NCBI GenBank assembly: GCA_030019215.1
Contig: JASEEZ010000012.1
Coordinates: forward strand, 1-53,111
Reading direction: 5' to 3'
Length of the DNA: 53,111 nt
DNA from: Actinomycetota bacterium
GTDB lineage: Bacteria; Actinomycetota; Aquicultoria; Subteraquimicrobiales; UBA9087
In this document: in pieces, positions 35,830 through 43,107 of the stretch
How positions within the stretch are numbered: position 1 is the stretch's first letter
Layout: each line of letters begins with the position of its first letter
The notes under the pieces: model-generated
Told to the model about the DNA's origin: nothing
The model's database searches: none
The model's input: only the letters and a program-made list of their open reading frames with translations
Program-made: the position numbers and the translations under genes

Positions 35830-36659
35830 CTTGCCCATCCGCGGATCCTCTCCAAGATCTCGGCGAAGCTTTTTCTCCATTCCGGAAAGGCGCAAACGAG
35901 GGGGGTGCCCCGGGAATAAGCGACGGCTATCTCTCTTTGTAAGGGTATCTGAAGGAGGACGGGAATATCTCGTTCGCGGCAGAAGACCGTGATCACGTTG
36001 TCCATGTCCTGTGTCTTGTTGACCACCACACCATGGGGAATGGCCATCCTCCCAACCACCTTCAGCGCCAACTTGAGATCGTGCAGACCGAAGGGAGTGG
36101 GCTCGGTGACCAAAATGGCAAAATCGCTGTCCGAAAGGGCCTCGACCACCGGACAAGAGGTGCCCGGAGAAGCATCAATCAGCACGTCCTCGTCGCCCCG
36201 AATGGCCTTTTTGACCTCCCTGACCACCGGCACGGCGAGGGGCTCTCCAACGTTGAGAGTGCCCTGCACAAAGTCAATCCTTCCGGCCGCACCCTCCTCG
36301 ATCACCCCCACTTCCCTGAGAACTCCCGTGACCGCTCCGGCCGGACAGGCAAGCCGACAGGCACCGCAACCGTGACAGAGCTCTGGAAAGACTAAAACCT
36401 TTTCCTTGACCACAGCGATGGCATTGAACTGGCAGGCGGAGGCACAATCACCGCAGAAGGTGCATTTTTTAAGATCTACCTCGGGGACGGGAATGGTCAC
36501 CGATCGCCGGGATTTGATCTCGGGTTTTAAGAAAATGTAGCCGTTGGGTTCCTCCACATCGCAATCGAGATATTGGCAATCGCCCAGAACAAGAGCCAGG
36601 GATGTGGCAACGGTGGTCTTTCCCGTACCGCCTTTACCGCTGGCCACTGCAACTATCAA
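35826..36659 (-). CDS. MinD-superfamily ATPase with ferredoxin insert (first copy)
   Basis: A 277-aa homologue of the following gene. Walker A is AVASGKGGTGKTTVA (residues 4-18), the switch region YLDCDVEEPNGYIFLKPE follows, and the ferredoxin part reads CTFCGDCASACQFNAI and CHGCGACRLACPAGAV. The tandem pair of ATPases, together with NifX-like proteins and Mrp, is a set often seen in anaerobes. Partners may form a heterodimer. The spacing to the NifX-like gene upstream is 21 bp. Confidence 0.9.
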   Translation of the reverse strand: MIVAVASGKGGTGKTTVATSLALVLGDCQYLDCDVEEPNGYIFLKPEIKSRRSVTIPVPEVDLKKCTFCGDCASACQFNAIAVVKEKVLVFPELCHGCGACRLACPAGAVTGVLREVGVIEEGAAGRIDFVQGTLNVGEPLAVPVVREVKKAIRGDEDVLIDASPGTSCPVVEALSDSDFAILVTEPTPFGLHDLKLALKVVGRMAIPHGVVVNKTQDMDNVITVFCRERDIPVLLQIPLQREIAVAYSRGTPLVCAFPEWRKSFAEILERIRGWAR

Positions 36660-36680
36660 GCGAGGTTTCTCCCTTCAAAC

Positions 36681-37085
36681 TTAAAAACCGCGTGGGCCAC
36701 GTCTGCCTCTGCCACAACCTCTGCCCATCCCAAAACGAGGACCCGTACTGGGTTGGGGGGTGGGCTTCAGTTCACCCTTCTTGTGCTTCTCCACGGCCTC
36801 CCGAACTGTCCCTGTCACTCCCGTCACAACCCGAACTCCCGCCGCCTGAAGAGTGGAGAAGGCATTCGGGCCACAGTTTCCAGTCAAAACCGCCGAAACA
36901 CCCTTATCGATAACCAGTTGAGCAGATTGAATCCCGGCTCCACCAACCGCAGCAATATTGGGATTTTGAACCGCCTCAAACTCCAGGGTCTCCGGATCGA
37001 CGATGATGAAATACTGAGATCTTCCAAATCTGGGATCCACCCCAGCTGACAAATCTGGTCCGGTTGAACTCACCGCCACTTTCAT
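36681..37085 (-). CDS. NifX/NifB-domain protein with Gly-Arg-rich tail
   Basis: A 134-aa member of the dinitrogenase iron-molybdenum cofactor family (COG1433). Landmarks: MKVAVSSTGPDLSAGVDPRFGRSQYFIIVD at the start (first half shown to residue 20 as MKVAVSSTGPDLSAGVDPRF), VSAVLTGNCGPNAFSTL with a Cys, and VRVVTGVTGTVREAV. The tail is GRGCGRGRRGPRG. Such proteins bind metal-cluster precursors, also in organisms without nitrogenase. It lies between zinc-ribbon genes and the MinD pair. Confidence 0.88.
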   Translation of the reverse strand: MKVAVSSTGPDLSAGVDPRFGRSQYFIIVDPETLEFEAVQNPNIAAVGGAGIQSAQLVIDKGVSAVLTGNCGPNAFSTLQAAGVRVVTGVTGTVREAVEKHKKGELKPTPQPSTGPRFGMGRGCGRGRRGPRGF

Positions 37086-37113
37086 TTCTCAATTCCCCCT
37101 TCGATTTCGTTTC

Positions 37114-37335
37114 TCAACCCGTCTTGGAAACAAACGACAATCTCAAAGATGCCTCACACCCGGGACACTTGATTGAAGAGCAGGGCTTGCTCTTTAGATG
37201 CTGAGTCGTATATCCGCACAGGGGACACCTGCAAACGCTCGAACTCCGCCAAAACTCTAAAATCGAGAGAGCCAGCGCCAAAAATCCTCCCAAACTCTTT
37301 ATGAGCTTGAATTTCTTGCCTCGCCGACGTCGCAT
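37114..37335 (-). CDS. Small zinc-ribbon / rubredoxin-like protein
   Basis: A 73-aa protein with CRCPLCGYTTQHLKSKPCSS at its centre and IKCPGCEASL after it, giving two CPxC knuckles plus one Cys, as in rubredoxin-like ribbons. The N-terminus is basic, with a hydrophobic stretch (LGGFLALALSILEFW). GGTGAGGGCGG precedes the ATG. It is placed in the middle of the metal-cofactor cluster. Confidence 0.65.
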   Translation of the reverse strand: MRRRRGKKFKLIKSLGGFLALALSILEFWRSSSVCRCPLCGYTTQHLKSKPCSSIKCPGCEASLRLSFVSKTG

Positions 37336-37351
37336 CCGCCCTCACCAAAGC

Positions 37352-37591
37352 TTAAATCCGACGAGGGCCTCGTCCGCCACCACCGCGGCCTCTTCCCAGC
37401 ACGCTGGGGCCTCGCCCGGCGCCAAAACTCCCGCCTCGAGCTCGGGTGTAACCACGATCGCCCTCGGCGCGATGAACGTTTGAACTACCACACTTGGGGC
37501 AGGTCATCCGGGCTCCCGGGACTCCCGTCCCGTAGGGTACCTGGAACTCGTGCCCGCAATCATAGCAACGAAACTTTCTTTGGGCCACCAT
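37352..37591 (-). CDS. Zinc-ribbon protein with Gly-Arg-rich tail
   Basis: A 79-aa protein with FRCYDCGHEFQVPYG and MTCPKCGSSNVHRA forming a four-Cys ribbon (two CxxC pairs), then about 35 residues of Gly, Arg and Ser. The tail resembles that of the NifX-like protein at 36681-37085. I chose the ATG at 37591 because AGGAGG lies eight bases upstream; a GTG nine bases earlier would be too close to it. Confidence 0.7.
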   Translation of the reverse strand: MVAQRKFRCYDCGHEFQVPYGTGVPGARMTCPKCGSSNVHRAEGDRGYTRARGGSFGAGRGPSVLGRGRGGGGRGPRRI

Positions 37592-37624
37592 CTCTCTCAC
37601 CTCCTGATAAAAAAGCGAATTCGC

Positions 37625-37969
37625 TCAGTGATGACAGGTGTTCTGGCCTACCTCAAGATTGCCGGCCAAAAACCTATTCAGGGCCTCATCCAACTCCCCC
37701 GTGACGCCGGTAATGACCTCTATTCCCTGCTTGGCGAAAAGATCTTTGGCCCGGGGCCCCATGCCCCCGGCGATGATCGCCTCAACTCCCATCTCCGCCA
37801 GATAGCCGGGTAAGAAACCGGGCCGATGTCCGGGATTGGGAATCACCCTCTGCCTCTTTACCTCGCCGCCCTCGATCTCAATAATGAGATAGCGCTCACA
37901 GCGACCAAAATGGGGCGAAACCTCGCTCCCTTGAACCGCGATGGCTATCTTCAATGAAATCGCCCCCAT
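37625..37969 (-). CDS. NifX/NifB-domain protein (second copy)
   Basis: A 114-aa protein of the same family as the one at 36681-37085: LKIAIAVQGSEVSPHFGRCE near the start, VEAIIAGGMGPRAKDLF in the middle, IEVITGVTGELDEAL near the end, and the terminal residues CHH, which could hold a metal. GAGGAAGGG precedes the ATG. It follows Mrp at 13 bp. Confidence 0.88.
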   Translation of the reverse strand: MGAISLKIAIAVQGSEVSPHFGRCERYLIIEIEGGEVKRQRVIPNPGHRPGFLPGYLAEMGVEAIIAGGMGPRAKDLFAKQGIEVITGVTGELDEALNRFLAGNLEVGQNTCHH

Positions 37970-37982
37970 TTCCCTTCCTCAA

Positions 37983-38825
37983 TCACGATGCCTGAGACCC
38001 AAAGGATTTGAGCAGGGCACCGATCATTTCCTCCAAAAAATCCCTTCTATACTGATTTATCTTTCCCTCATCGCACAAGCGCGCTATCTCGGGGTCGAGG
38101 GGAATCTGACCAAGATAAGGAATTCCGCTATCCTCAGCCATCTTCCTGACCAAGCCATCACCGAAAAAGTCCATCCTTTCCCCGCAACCCGGACAGACTA
38201 CGTGGCTCATGTTTTCCACTATCCCCAATGCAGGCACGTTCATCTTCTGGGCCATCCTGATGGCCTTCCTCACCACCATCAACACCAGATCCTGCGGGGA
38301 GGAGACGATGATAACACCATCGAGGGGTATGGACTGCATCACCGTGAGGGGAGCATCGGCCGTCCCCGGGGGAAGATCAACGAGCAAATAATCGACTTCT
38401 CCCCAGAAAACCTCGTCCCAGAACTGCTTTATGGCTCCCCCAATTAGAGGCCCCCTCCAGATAACCGCCTCATCCTCCCGAGAAAGGATGAGATTTAGAG
38501 ACATGACTTTGATCCCGTCCTCAGTTTGAGCTGGCAAAACTTTGTTCTCAAACATCTTCAACCGACCTTTGAGACCAAACATCCTGGGAATGCTGGGGCC
38601 CGTGATGTCGGCATCAAGAATTCCCACCTCGAAGCCCTTCCCGGCCAAAGATGAAGCTAAAAGGCTTGTGACCAGAGACTTACCAACTCCCCCTTTGCCA
38701 CTCATTACGGCCAGGGAGTGCCCTATCTTCCTCCAACCAACCTCCCCACCTCTTCCCGAACAATCCTCGGTAAGACTAGTACTCTCCTTAGCACACCCCT
38801 CACGGGAATCGGCTTTCTTTTCCAT
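37983..38825 (-). CDS. mrp: Mrp/NBP35-type iron-sulfur carrier ATPase
   Basis: A 280-aa P-loop ATPase. Walker A is AVMSGKGGVGKSLVTSLLAS, the switch region is GILDADITGPSIPRMFGL, and LLVDLPPGTADAPLT follows; near the C-terminus CPGCGER supplies the CxxC that holds a bridging 4Fe-4S cluster. I set the start at the ATG at 38825, preceded by TTGGAGGGGGAGA and lying 13 bp after the MerR stop. The open frame continues further upstream but would run through the regulator. It builds or transfers Fe-S clusters. Confidence 0.92.
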   Translation of the reverse strand: MEKKADSREGCAKESTSLTEDCSGRGGEVGWRKIGHSLAVMSGKGGVGKSLVTSLLASSLAGKGFEVGILDADITGPSIPRMFGLKGRLKMFENKVLPAQTEDGIKVMSLNLILSREDEAVIWRGPLIGGAIKQFWDEVFWGEVDYLLVDLPPGTADAPLTVMQSIPLDGVIIVSSPQDLVLMVVRKAIRMAQKMNVPALGIVENMSHVVCPGCGERMDFFGDGLVRKMAEDSGIPYLGQIPLDPEIARLCDEGKINQYRRDFLEEMIGALLKSFGSQAS

Positions 38826-38838
38826 TCTCCCCCTCCAA

Positions 38839-39303
38839 TCAAACTTTACGGACTCGCCCACTGCACTTCCTCCCTCGCCGGTATAGACGGCAACCGGAGC
38901 ATATATCCGCCCTGTCTTCGGGCTTGAAGCAGTAAGTCCCCAGCATCTTCCAGCAGGGTTTGGCCGGATTGACCGAAGCAGAACCCGGGGGCCTTCCCCC
39001 TGCACACTGTCTCATCTGCCAACAAGGATATAACTCCAGGATCCTCCTGACCCCGGCCAGATTCAGGCCCTGCTCTTCGATGAGACTCCTCACAAAATTC
39101 AACCGCCTCAGATCGAGATCGGAATATAGCCTCCTTCGACCTCGGCGAGCCGGCCGAATGATGCCATTCCTCTCCCAGACCCTTAGGGTCTCGGGGTGGA
39201 CCTCGAGCATCTCAGCTACAACACCTATGGGAAAAACCGGTCGATCCTCTGCGAGAATCAATTTGCACACCCCTATTCGAAAGTTTACCATTACAGTAAT
39301 CAC
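38839..39303 (-). CDS. MerR-family regulator with Cys-rich C-terminus
   Basis: A 154-aa regulator. The winged helix is seen in FPIGVVAEMLEVHPETLRVWER with GRRRLYSDLDLRRLNFVRSL after it (about residues 24-72, HspR-like pattern). From about 93 on there are seven Cys: CWQMRQC, CWKMLGTYC, CSGC and KC, enough for an iron-sulfur cluster or metal site. An in-frame ATG (MVNFRIG) offers a start four residues later. As the first gene of the Mrp/NifX/MinD cluster it probably senses redox or metal state and controls it. Confidence 0.85.
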   Translation of the reverse strand: MITVMVNFRIGVCKLILAEDRPVFPIGVVAEMLEVHPETLRVWERNGIIRPARRGRRRLYSDLDLRRLNFVRSLIEEQGLNLAGVRRILELYPCWQMRQCAGGRPPGSASVNPAKPCWKMLGTYCFKPEDRADICSGCRLYRRGRKCSGRVRKV

Positions 39304-39436
39304 TTGTAAATAAATTCAAATTTTTTTTTGAAGATTTACTTCTGTTGCGGAGGAGAAAGGTTCCATCTTCGGGAAAGAAGCAACGTTAAGTGACCTTGTG
39401 GAAACAGTTCTTCGCGATGCCGAAAGTGTCGCCCCG

Positions 39437-40069
39437 TTAGCTCTCGGACTCGGTGAACAACAGGGGAAAGACGATATCGCTGGTGCAACAGGGAAGCAAA
39501 ACCGCCAAGACCATGTAGATGAAGACCATCCCGCCGACCTCTACCCAGCCGGATAGACCGAAGGAAACCAGGTAAAGCACGGAAGCCACCGAGCTGACCA
39601 GAACGTGTGCGGAGTGAGTAAAGATGGTCGCCCCATGTGTGGAGGTGGGAACGATGAGACCCACGAAGATGCCGGAGATCAAGAAGGGCAAGACGAGCAT
39701 CGGGTGGCGGATGAGACAGATATGTAGCTCCATCCTAACCCCCAGAAGAAAACCGGAGATGTAGGGAATGGCTATGTCACTGAGCCCACAGATTCCCGCC
39801 GCTCCCACCAAACCGATGATCATGGCCTTAAACAGTCTCCTCTCGTGACGCCAGAACATCGCCGTGGTCGCCGTGGCGCTGAAGAGCATGTGAAGAGGGT
39901 GAAAGACGTGAAACAAGCTCTTTGCCGCCTTCGCGAAATTGGCCGCTCCGAGCAGCACGGAGACGAAGGTGAGCATACCCAGAATGGCCAGAGCGATGGC
40001 TACGCTCAAGACAGCGTAGGGCAGATGTTCCTGAAGTTCCTCAGCTATGTGTCGGGTGTGTCCTTCCAA
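39437..40069 (-). CDS. Unknown multi-span membrane protein beside feoB
   Basis: A 210-aa protein with about six transmembrane helices and several His in short loops (LFHVFHPLHMLF, HICLIRH, STHGATIFTHSAH) plus a CC pair near the C-terminus (LLPCCTSDIVFPLLF). Family not recognised. It lies 46 bp after feoB on the same strand, the last gene of the fur-feoA-feoB unit. Many His residues on membrane faces and the position suggest a role in metal movement, which is inference only. Between it and the merR start (39304-39436) an AT-rich stretch contains a run of nine T. Confidence 0.65.
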   Translation of the reverse strand: MEGHTRHIAEELQEHLPYAVLSVAIALAILGMLTFVSVLLGAANFAKAAKSLFHVFHPLHMLFSATATTAMFWRHERRLFKAMIIGLVGAAGICGLSDIAIPYISGFLLGVRMELHICLIRHPMLVLPFLISGIFVGLIVPTSTHGATIFTHSAHVLVSSVASVLYLVSFGLSGWVEVGGMVFIYMVLAVLLPCCTSDIVFPLLFTESES

Positions 40070-40115
40070 TTTTCATCCCTCCCCGGTCTTTCTCCGCTTT
40101 CTTCACTTTTCCTTT

Positions 40116-41813
40116 TTACAAAATTAGATTGAGCAATCCCCCCACTAAGATAGCACTACATATCATTATACCCGCGGATTTTGCCATATCTTTTATCCCC
40201 AATTCTCTAACCAAAACAGCGAAGGTGGCCACACAGGGAAAGTACATCGAGAGGACGACGCTGGCTATGATGAGCTGTTTCATATTCAGACCGAGCGGCA
40301 ACAACATCCCCACAGCAACATCCTTACGCAAAAAGCCAGCGATCAAAGCGATGGCCGCCTCCCCAGGCAAACCCAGGATTCCCACAACCACCGGGGCCGC
40401 GATTCCCGCGATCGCATCGACCACCCCCAGAACATAAAAAACATTGATGATGAGCACCCCCAAAAGGACATAGGGCACCCCCTCCGTCAAAAACCACCTG
40501 ACTCTCATCCAGAGCTTCTTCAAAAGAGCCCCCAGGTAGGGGGTGCGGTAGGGTGGTATCTCCAGGAAGATCTCGGGGCTTTCTCCCTTGAGGATCCTGT
40601 CCAACAAGAAACCCAAGATTAACCACACGACAAAGAGGGTGCCAAAGACCATTCCCAGGGCTCGAGGGCCGTATCTTCCGACCAACCCCATGATCATGGC
40701 GAGAAGAGCGGAGCAGGGAACGGCTATCGACAGCAGGGTGGCGGCGATGAACCTCTGCCTCCTGGTTTCGAGGACCCGGGTGGCCAGGACGCCGGGCACA
40801 TTGCAGCCAAAACCCAAAAACATGGGAATGATGGCTGAACCGTGCATGCCCAGGCGGTGCATGATGTTGTCCATCAAAACAGCCAAACGCGGGAGGTAGC
40901 CGACGTCCTCCAAGAAACTTAAGGTGAGGTAGAACGCAAACACATAGGGCAAAACCATGGCAAAGGGAACGTAGAGTCCGGTGGTGAGGAGGCCCATCGA
41001 TTGAGCGTAATCGATTTTCCCCGCGATGAGGTGACCGATCAAGATATCATGGACGACGCCGGGGCCAAGAAGAGCGCTCAACCTCATCGCCAGAGGGGTG
41101 TAAAGATTGAAAAGGGGATTCAAAAGATAAGTTATCAGACCCTCCCCAACCAACCTCACCACCTTGAAAACTAGATAGAGGACAAGGATACTCAGGGGAA
41201 TCCCCGTTCTGGGTTTGATGGTCAAATCCCCGAGCCTCTCCAGGAGGGTGTGATGGCGATGGGCAACGCACTGCACCTCAGAGGAGATCCTCCCCACCTC
41301 TTTCCACCGCTCCGCATCGGTTCGCTCAAAGGCATGCGCCCTGGCCTCGGTGAGGCGCAAAACGAGCTCCTTGATGCCCTCGCCAGTGATAGCGACGGTA
41401 GGTACAACGGGTACTTCCAAAAGCTTCTCCAGCCTCTTTACATCGATATCTATTCCGATGTGCTTGGCCTCGTCCCAGAGATTCAGGGCAACGATGAGAG
41501 GTTTTCCTTTCTCCAGCAGTTGAAGGGTGAGGTAGAGATTTCTCTCGAGGTTGGTGGCGTCGACGACCTGGATGATCACATCCCCCTCCTTGAGCATCTC
41601 CACGGCGACCTCCTCCGCCCTGCAGGTGGGCTCGAGGGTATAGGTTCCAGGGACGTCGATGACCTCTGCAACTTGACCGTCCAACTTCATCTTGCCCCTG
41701 GTGAACCCCACGGTGGTTCCAGGATAATTGGAGGCAATGACATTCGTGCCGGTCAACCTGGAAAAAAAGACGCTTTTGCCGACGTTGGGGTTGCCCATAA
41801 GGAGTATCTTCAC
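40116..41813 (-). CDS. feoB: Ferrous iron transporter FeoB
   Basis: A 565-aa Fe2+ transporter: an N-terminal G domain with GNPNVGKS (residues 7-14), the G2 region YPGTTVGFTRG, DVPGTYTL (G3) and NLWDEAK (G4), then membrane helices with the gating segments GFGCNVPGVLATR and FYVLGVVDAIAGIAAPVVVG. It is somewhat shorter than the usual 650-750 residues. The start is the GTG at 41813, which overlaps the feoA stop as GTGA; an extension upstream would run through feoA. Iron import is probably under Fur control. Confidence 0.93.
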   Translation of the reverse strand: MKILLMGNPNVGKSVFFSRLTGTNVIASNYPGTTVGFTRGKMKLDGQVAEVIDVPGTYTLEPTCRAEEVAVEMLKEGDVIIQVVDATNLERNLYLTLQLLEKGKPLIVALNLWDEAKHIGIDIDVKRLEKLLEVPVVPTVAITGEGIKELVLRLTEARAHAFERTDAERWKEVGRISSEVQCVAHRHHTLLERLGDLTIKPRTGIPLSILVLYLVFKVVRLVGEGLITYLLNPLFNLYTPLAMRLSALLGPGVVHDILIGHLIAGKIDYAQSMGLLTTGLYVPFAMVLPYVFAFYLTLSFLEDVGYLPRLAVLMDNIMHRLGMHGSAIIPMFLGFGCNVPGVLATRVLETRRQRFIAATLLSIAVPCSALLAMIMGLVGRYGPRALGMVFGTLFVVWLILGFLLDRILKGESPEIFLEIPPYRTPYLGALLKKLWMRVRWFLTEGVPYVLLGVLIINVFYVLGVVDAIAGIAAPVVVGILGLPGEAAIALIAGFLRKDVAVGMLLPLGLNMKQLIIASVVLSMYFPCVATFAVLVRELGIKDMAKSAGIMICSAILVGGLLNLIL

Positions 41814-42046
41814 TCCGGAGCCTCCTCGACGATGATCTTCGCGGCCATACCTCGGCCAAGGGCCGTCCTGCACCCCTCGACCTCAACAACTATGGGGCCC
41901 CTCAAGGGCTGGGCGGTGACCTTCCGAACCTCCTTGCCCACCCTCATCCCCATGGACGTTATCCTCCTCTGAAAACCGTGCCCGCCCTCTATGCGCTTTA
42001 TGATCGCCAGCTTTCCCATGCCCAAATCAGTCAGAGATATCTCCAT
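41810..42046 (-). CDS. feoA: FeoA, small FeoB partner
   Basis: A 78-aa SH3-like protein: ISLTDLGMGKLAIIKRIEGG at the start, RRITSMGMRVGKEVRKV in the middle, and ALGRGMAAKIIVEE at the end, matching FeoA over its full length. It is needed for FeoB activity at the cytoplasmic face. It lies 27 bp after fur. Confidence 0.92.
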   Translation of the reverse strand: MEISLTDLGMGKLAIIKRIEGGHGFQRRITSMGMRVGKEVRKVTAQPLRGPIVVEVEGCRTALGRGMAAKIIVEEAPE

Positions 42047-42073
42047 TATTCAACCTCACTTTCTTGCCCAATG

Positions 42074-42505
42074 TTAACCCTTCTTCCGTCTTTTGCAGGA
42101 TGAACAGTATCCATAGAATTCCAGACAGTGATCGACTACCTCGAAACGGAACCTCTCCTCCAGCTCCCGTTGAAATTGATCCAAAACGCGCTCGCCAAAC
42201 TCCTCAATCCGACCACAGCTAAGACAGACGAGGTGATGGTGGTGATCCGGATTCGCCTCGAAATGGCGATGCCCCTCGCCGAAATCCCCCTCCTTCACCC
42301 ACCCCAAATCTTTCAGTAAATCCAGGGTTCTGTAGACGGTGGCCAATCCGATCCTGGGATAGCGTTCCCTCACGGCTCGATGCAGCTCCTCAGCACTCAT
42401 ATGTCTCCCCGAAGAAGCGAGCTTCTCCAGAATGCACCTCCGCTGGGGAGTCAGCCGATAGCCACTTTCCCTTAAGTTCTTGAGCGCTTCGCCTTGTTTT
42501 ACCAT
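42074..42505 (-). CDS. fur: Fur-family metalloregulator
   Basis: A 143-aa regulator with a winged helix (YRLTPQRRCILEKLASSGRH, ISLATVYRTL-type GLATVYRTLDLLKDLG), the metal motif HHHHLVCLSCGRIEEF and a C-terminal CSSCKRRK; the CxxC pairs form the structural zinc site. The fur-feoA-feoB order and a palindrome overlapping the promoter region indicate iron-dependent autoregulation. PerR or Zur specificity cannot be excluded from the sequence alone. Confidence 0.92.
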   Translation of the reverse strand: MVKQGEALKNLRESGYRLTPQRRCILEKLASSGRHMSAEELHRAVRERYPRIGLATVYRTLDLLKDLGWVKEGDFGEGHRHFEANPDHHHHLVCLSCGRIEEFGERVLDQFQRELEERFRFEVVDHCLEFYGYCSSCKRRKKG

Positions 42506-42518
42506 CTTAATCGAAATA

Positions 42519-42543
42519 TTAATTGAGAACTATTCTCAATTAA
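42519..42543 (-). promoter_or_regulatory. Fur-box-like palindrome upstream of fur-feoAB
   Basis: TTAATTGAGAA and TTCTCAATTAA are exact complements around CTA. The palindrome lies 14 bp before the fur ATG in an AT-rich promoter stretch; TTGAGAA with TTCTCAA is a common Fur-family operator pattern. Confidence 0.75.
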
Positions 42544-42650
42544 GTATTGAACGTTTGTCCCATCTTGTCAAGAAAAATAAACTTGCGATTTATTTTCCGT
42601 TCCCTGACAACAAATTGAAGAGCCCAACTCCCGGGCTAAGACGCTGTTTA

Positions 42651-42667
42651 CCCCGCCGACGGCGGGG
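42651..42667. repeat. 17-bp GC palindrome, intergenic copy
   Basis: CCCCGCC-GAC-GGCGGGG, the same stem as the copies inside DUF501 (44048-44064) and mfd (49582-49598), with a different loop. Confidence 0.7.
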
Positions 42668-42777
42668 CCGATGGAGCAGATATGACAACCAAAAGAGCTG
42701 ATTTAACTAGACTATTAACAATAGAAAACAGACCGCCCCGCGTTTGGCGTAGGAGGATGGCGTGGAACGTGAATGTG

Positions 42778-42806
42778 GCCCCGTAAAGCCTTTCAGGCTA
42801 CGGGGC
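42778..42806. repeat. 29-bp hairpin repeat, copy 1
   Basis: GCCCCGTA ... ACGGGGC outer arms with AGCCT-TTC-AGGCT inside. A related copy lies 56 bp further on. Together with the 17-bp palindrome and the repeat before the tRNA, these are all I can see in 42544-42936, which has no gene. Confidence 0.7.
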
Positions 42807-42833
42807 AGGCTTGCCAACAGATAGCACAAAAAT

Positions 42834-42862
42834 GCCCCGTAAAGTCCTTCGGACCACGGGGC
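42834..42862. repeat. 29-bp hairpin repeat, copy 2
   Basis: GCCCCGT ... ACGGGGC outer arms with GTCC-TTC-GGAC inside. The outer arms equal those of copy 1 and the inner arms differ but pair as well, so the structure is kept while the sequence changes. Confidence 0.7.
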
Positions 42863-42920
42863 ACTTCAAAATGTGGCCGCGTGCATGTCCTTCGACTCGA
42901 AAAAAGCTCTCGCTCAGGAC

Positions 42921-42937
42921 ATTCGACTCAGTCGAAT
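42921..42937. repeat. Perfect 17-bp palindrome at the tRNA-Leu 3' end
   Basis: ATTCGACT-C-AGTCGAAT touches the last base of the tRNA CCA. It is the end of a longer repeat from about 42886 (GTCCTTCGACTCGAAA ... CTCAGGAC) of the same style as the repeat at 45490-45565. Confidence 0.65.
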
Positions 42938-43023
42938 GGTAGGGGTGGTGGGATTCGAACCCACAAGGCGTTGCCGCCGACGGATTTTAAGTCCGTTGCC
43001 TGTGCCAGTTCGGCTACACCCCC
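42937..43023 (-). tRNA. tRNA-Leu (UAA)
   Basis: An 87-nt class II tRNA with encoded CCA. The anticodon loop is CTTAAAA (anticodon UAA), the long variable arm is CGGCGGCAACGCC, and the T-arm is GTGGG-TTCGAAT-CCCAC. The acceptor stem GGGGGTG/CACCCCT begins with a G-U pair. Confidence 0.93.
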
Positions 43024-43107
43024 ACAAACGATGAGAAGCTGGAAGCGAATAAATTCGCCAAAATAAATATAGCAAAGCAATGGATGGGGGGCAAGAAAGT
43101 CCCAGCC

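Noticed and set aside
34963-36156. N-terminally extended 397-aa version of the second MinD-type ATPase
   Set aside because: The first 106 codons overlap the preceding ATPase in another frame and resemble no protein; the ATG at 35829 makes an ATGA overlap and gives the family length.
37983-39005. 340-aa version of Mrp
   Set aside because: The extra 60 residues run through the merR gene; the ATG at 38825 has a strong ribosome-binding site.
40116-41873. 585-aa version of FeoB
   Set aside because: The first 20 residues overlap feoA; the GTG at 41813 overlaps the feoA stop and starts right at the G domain.
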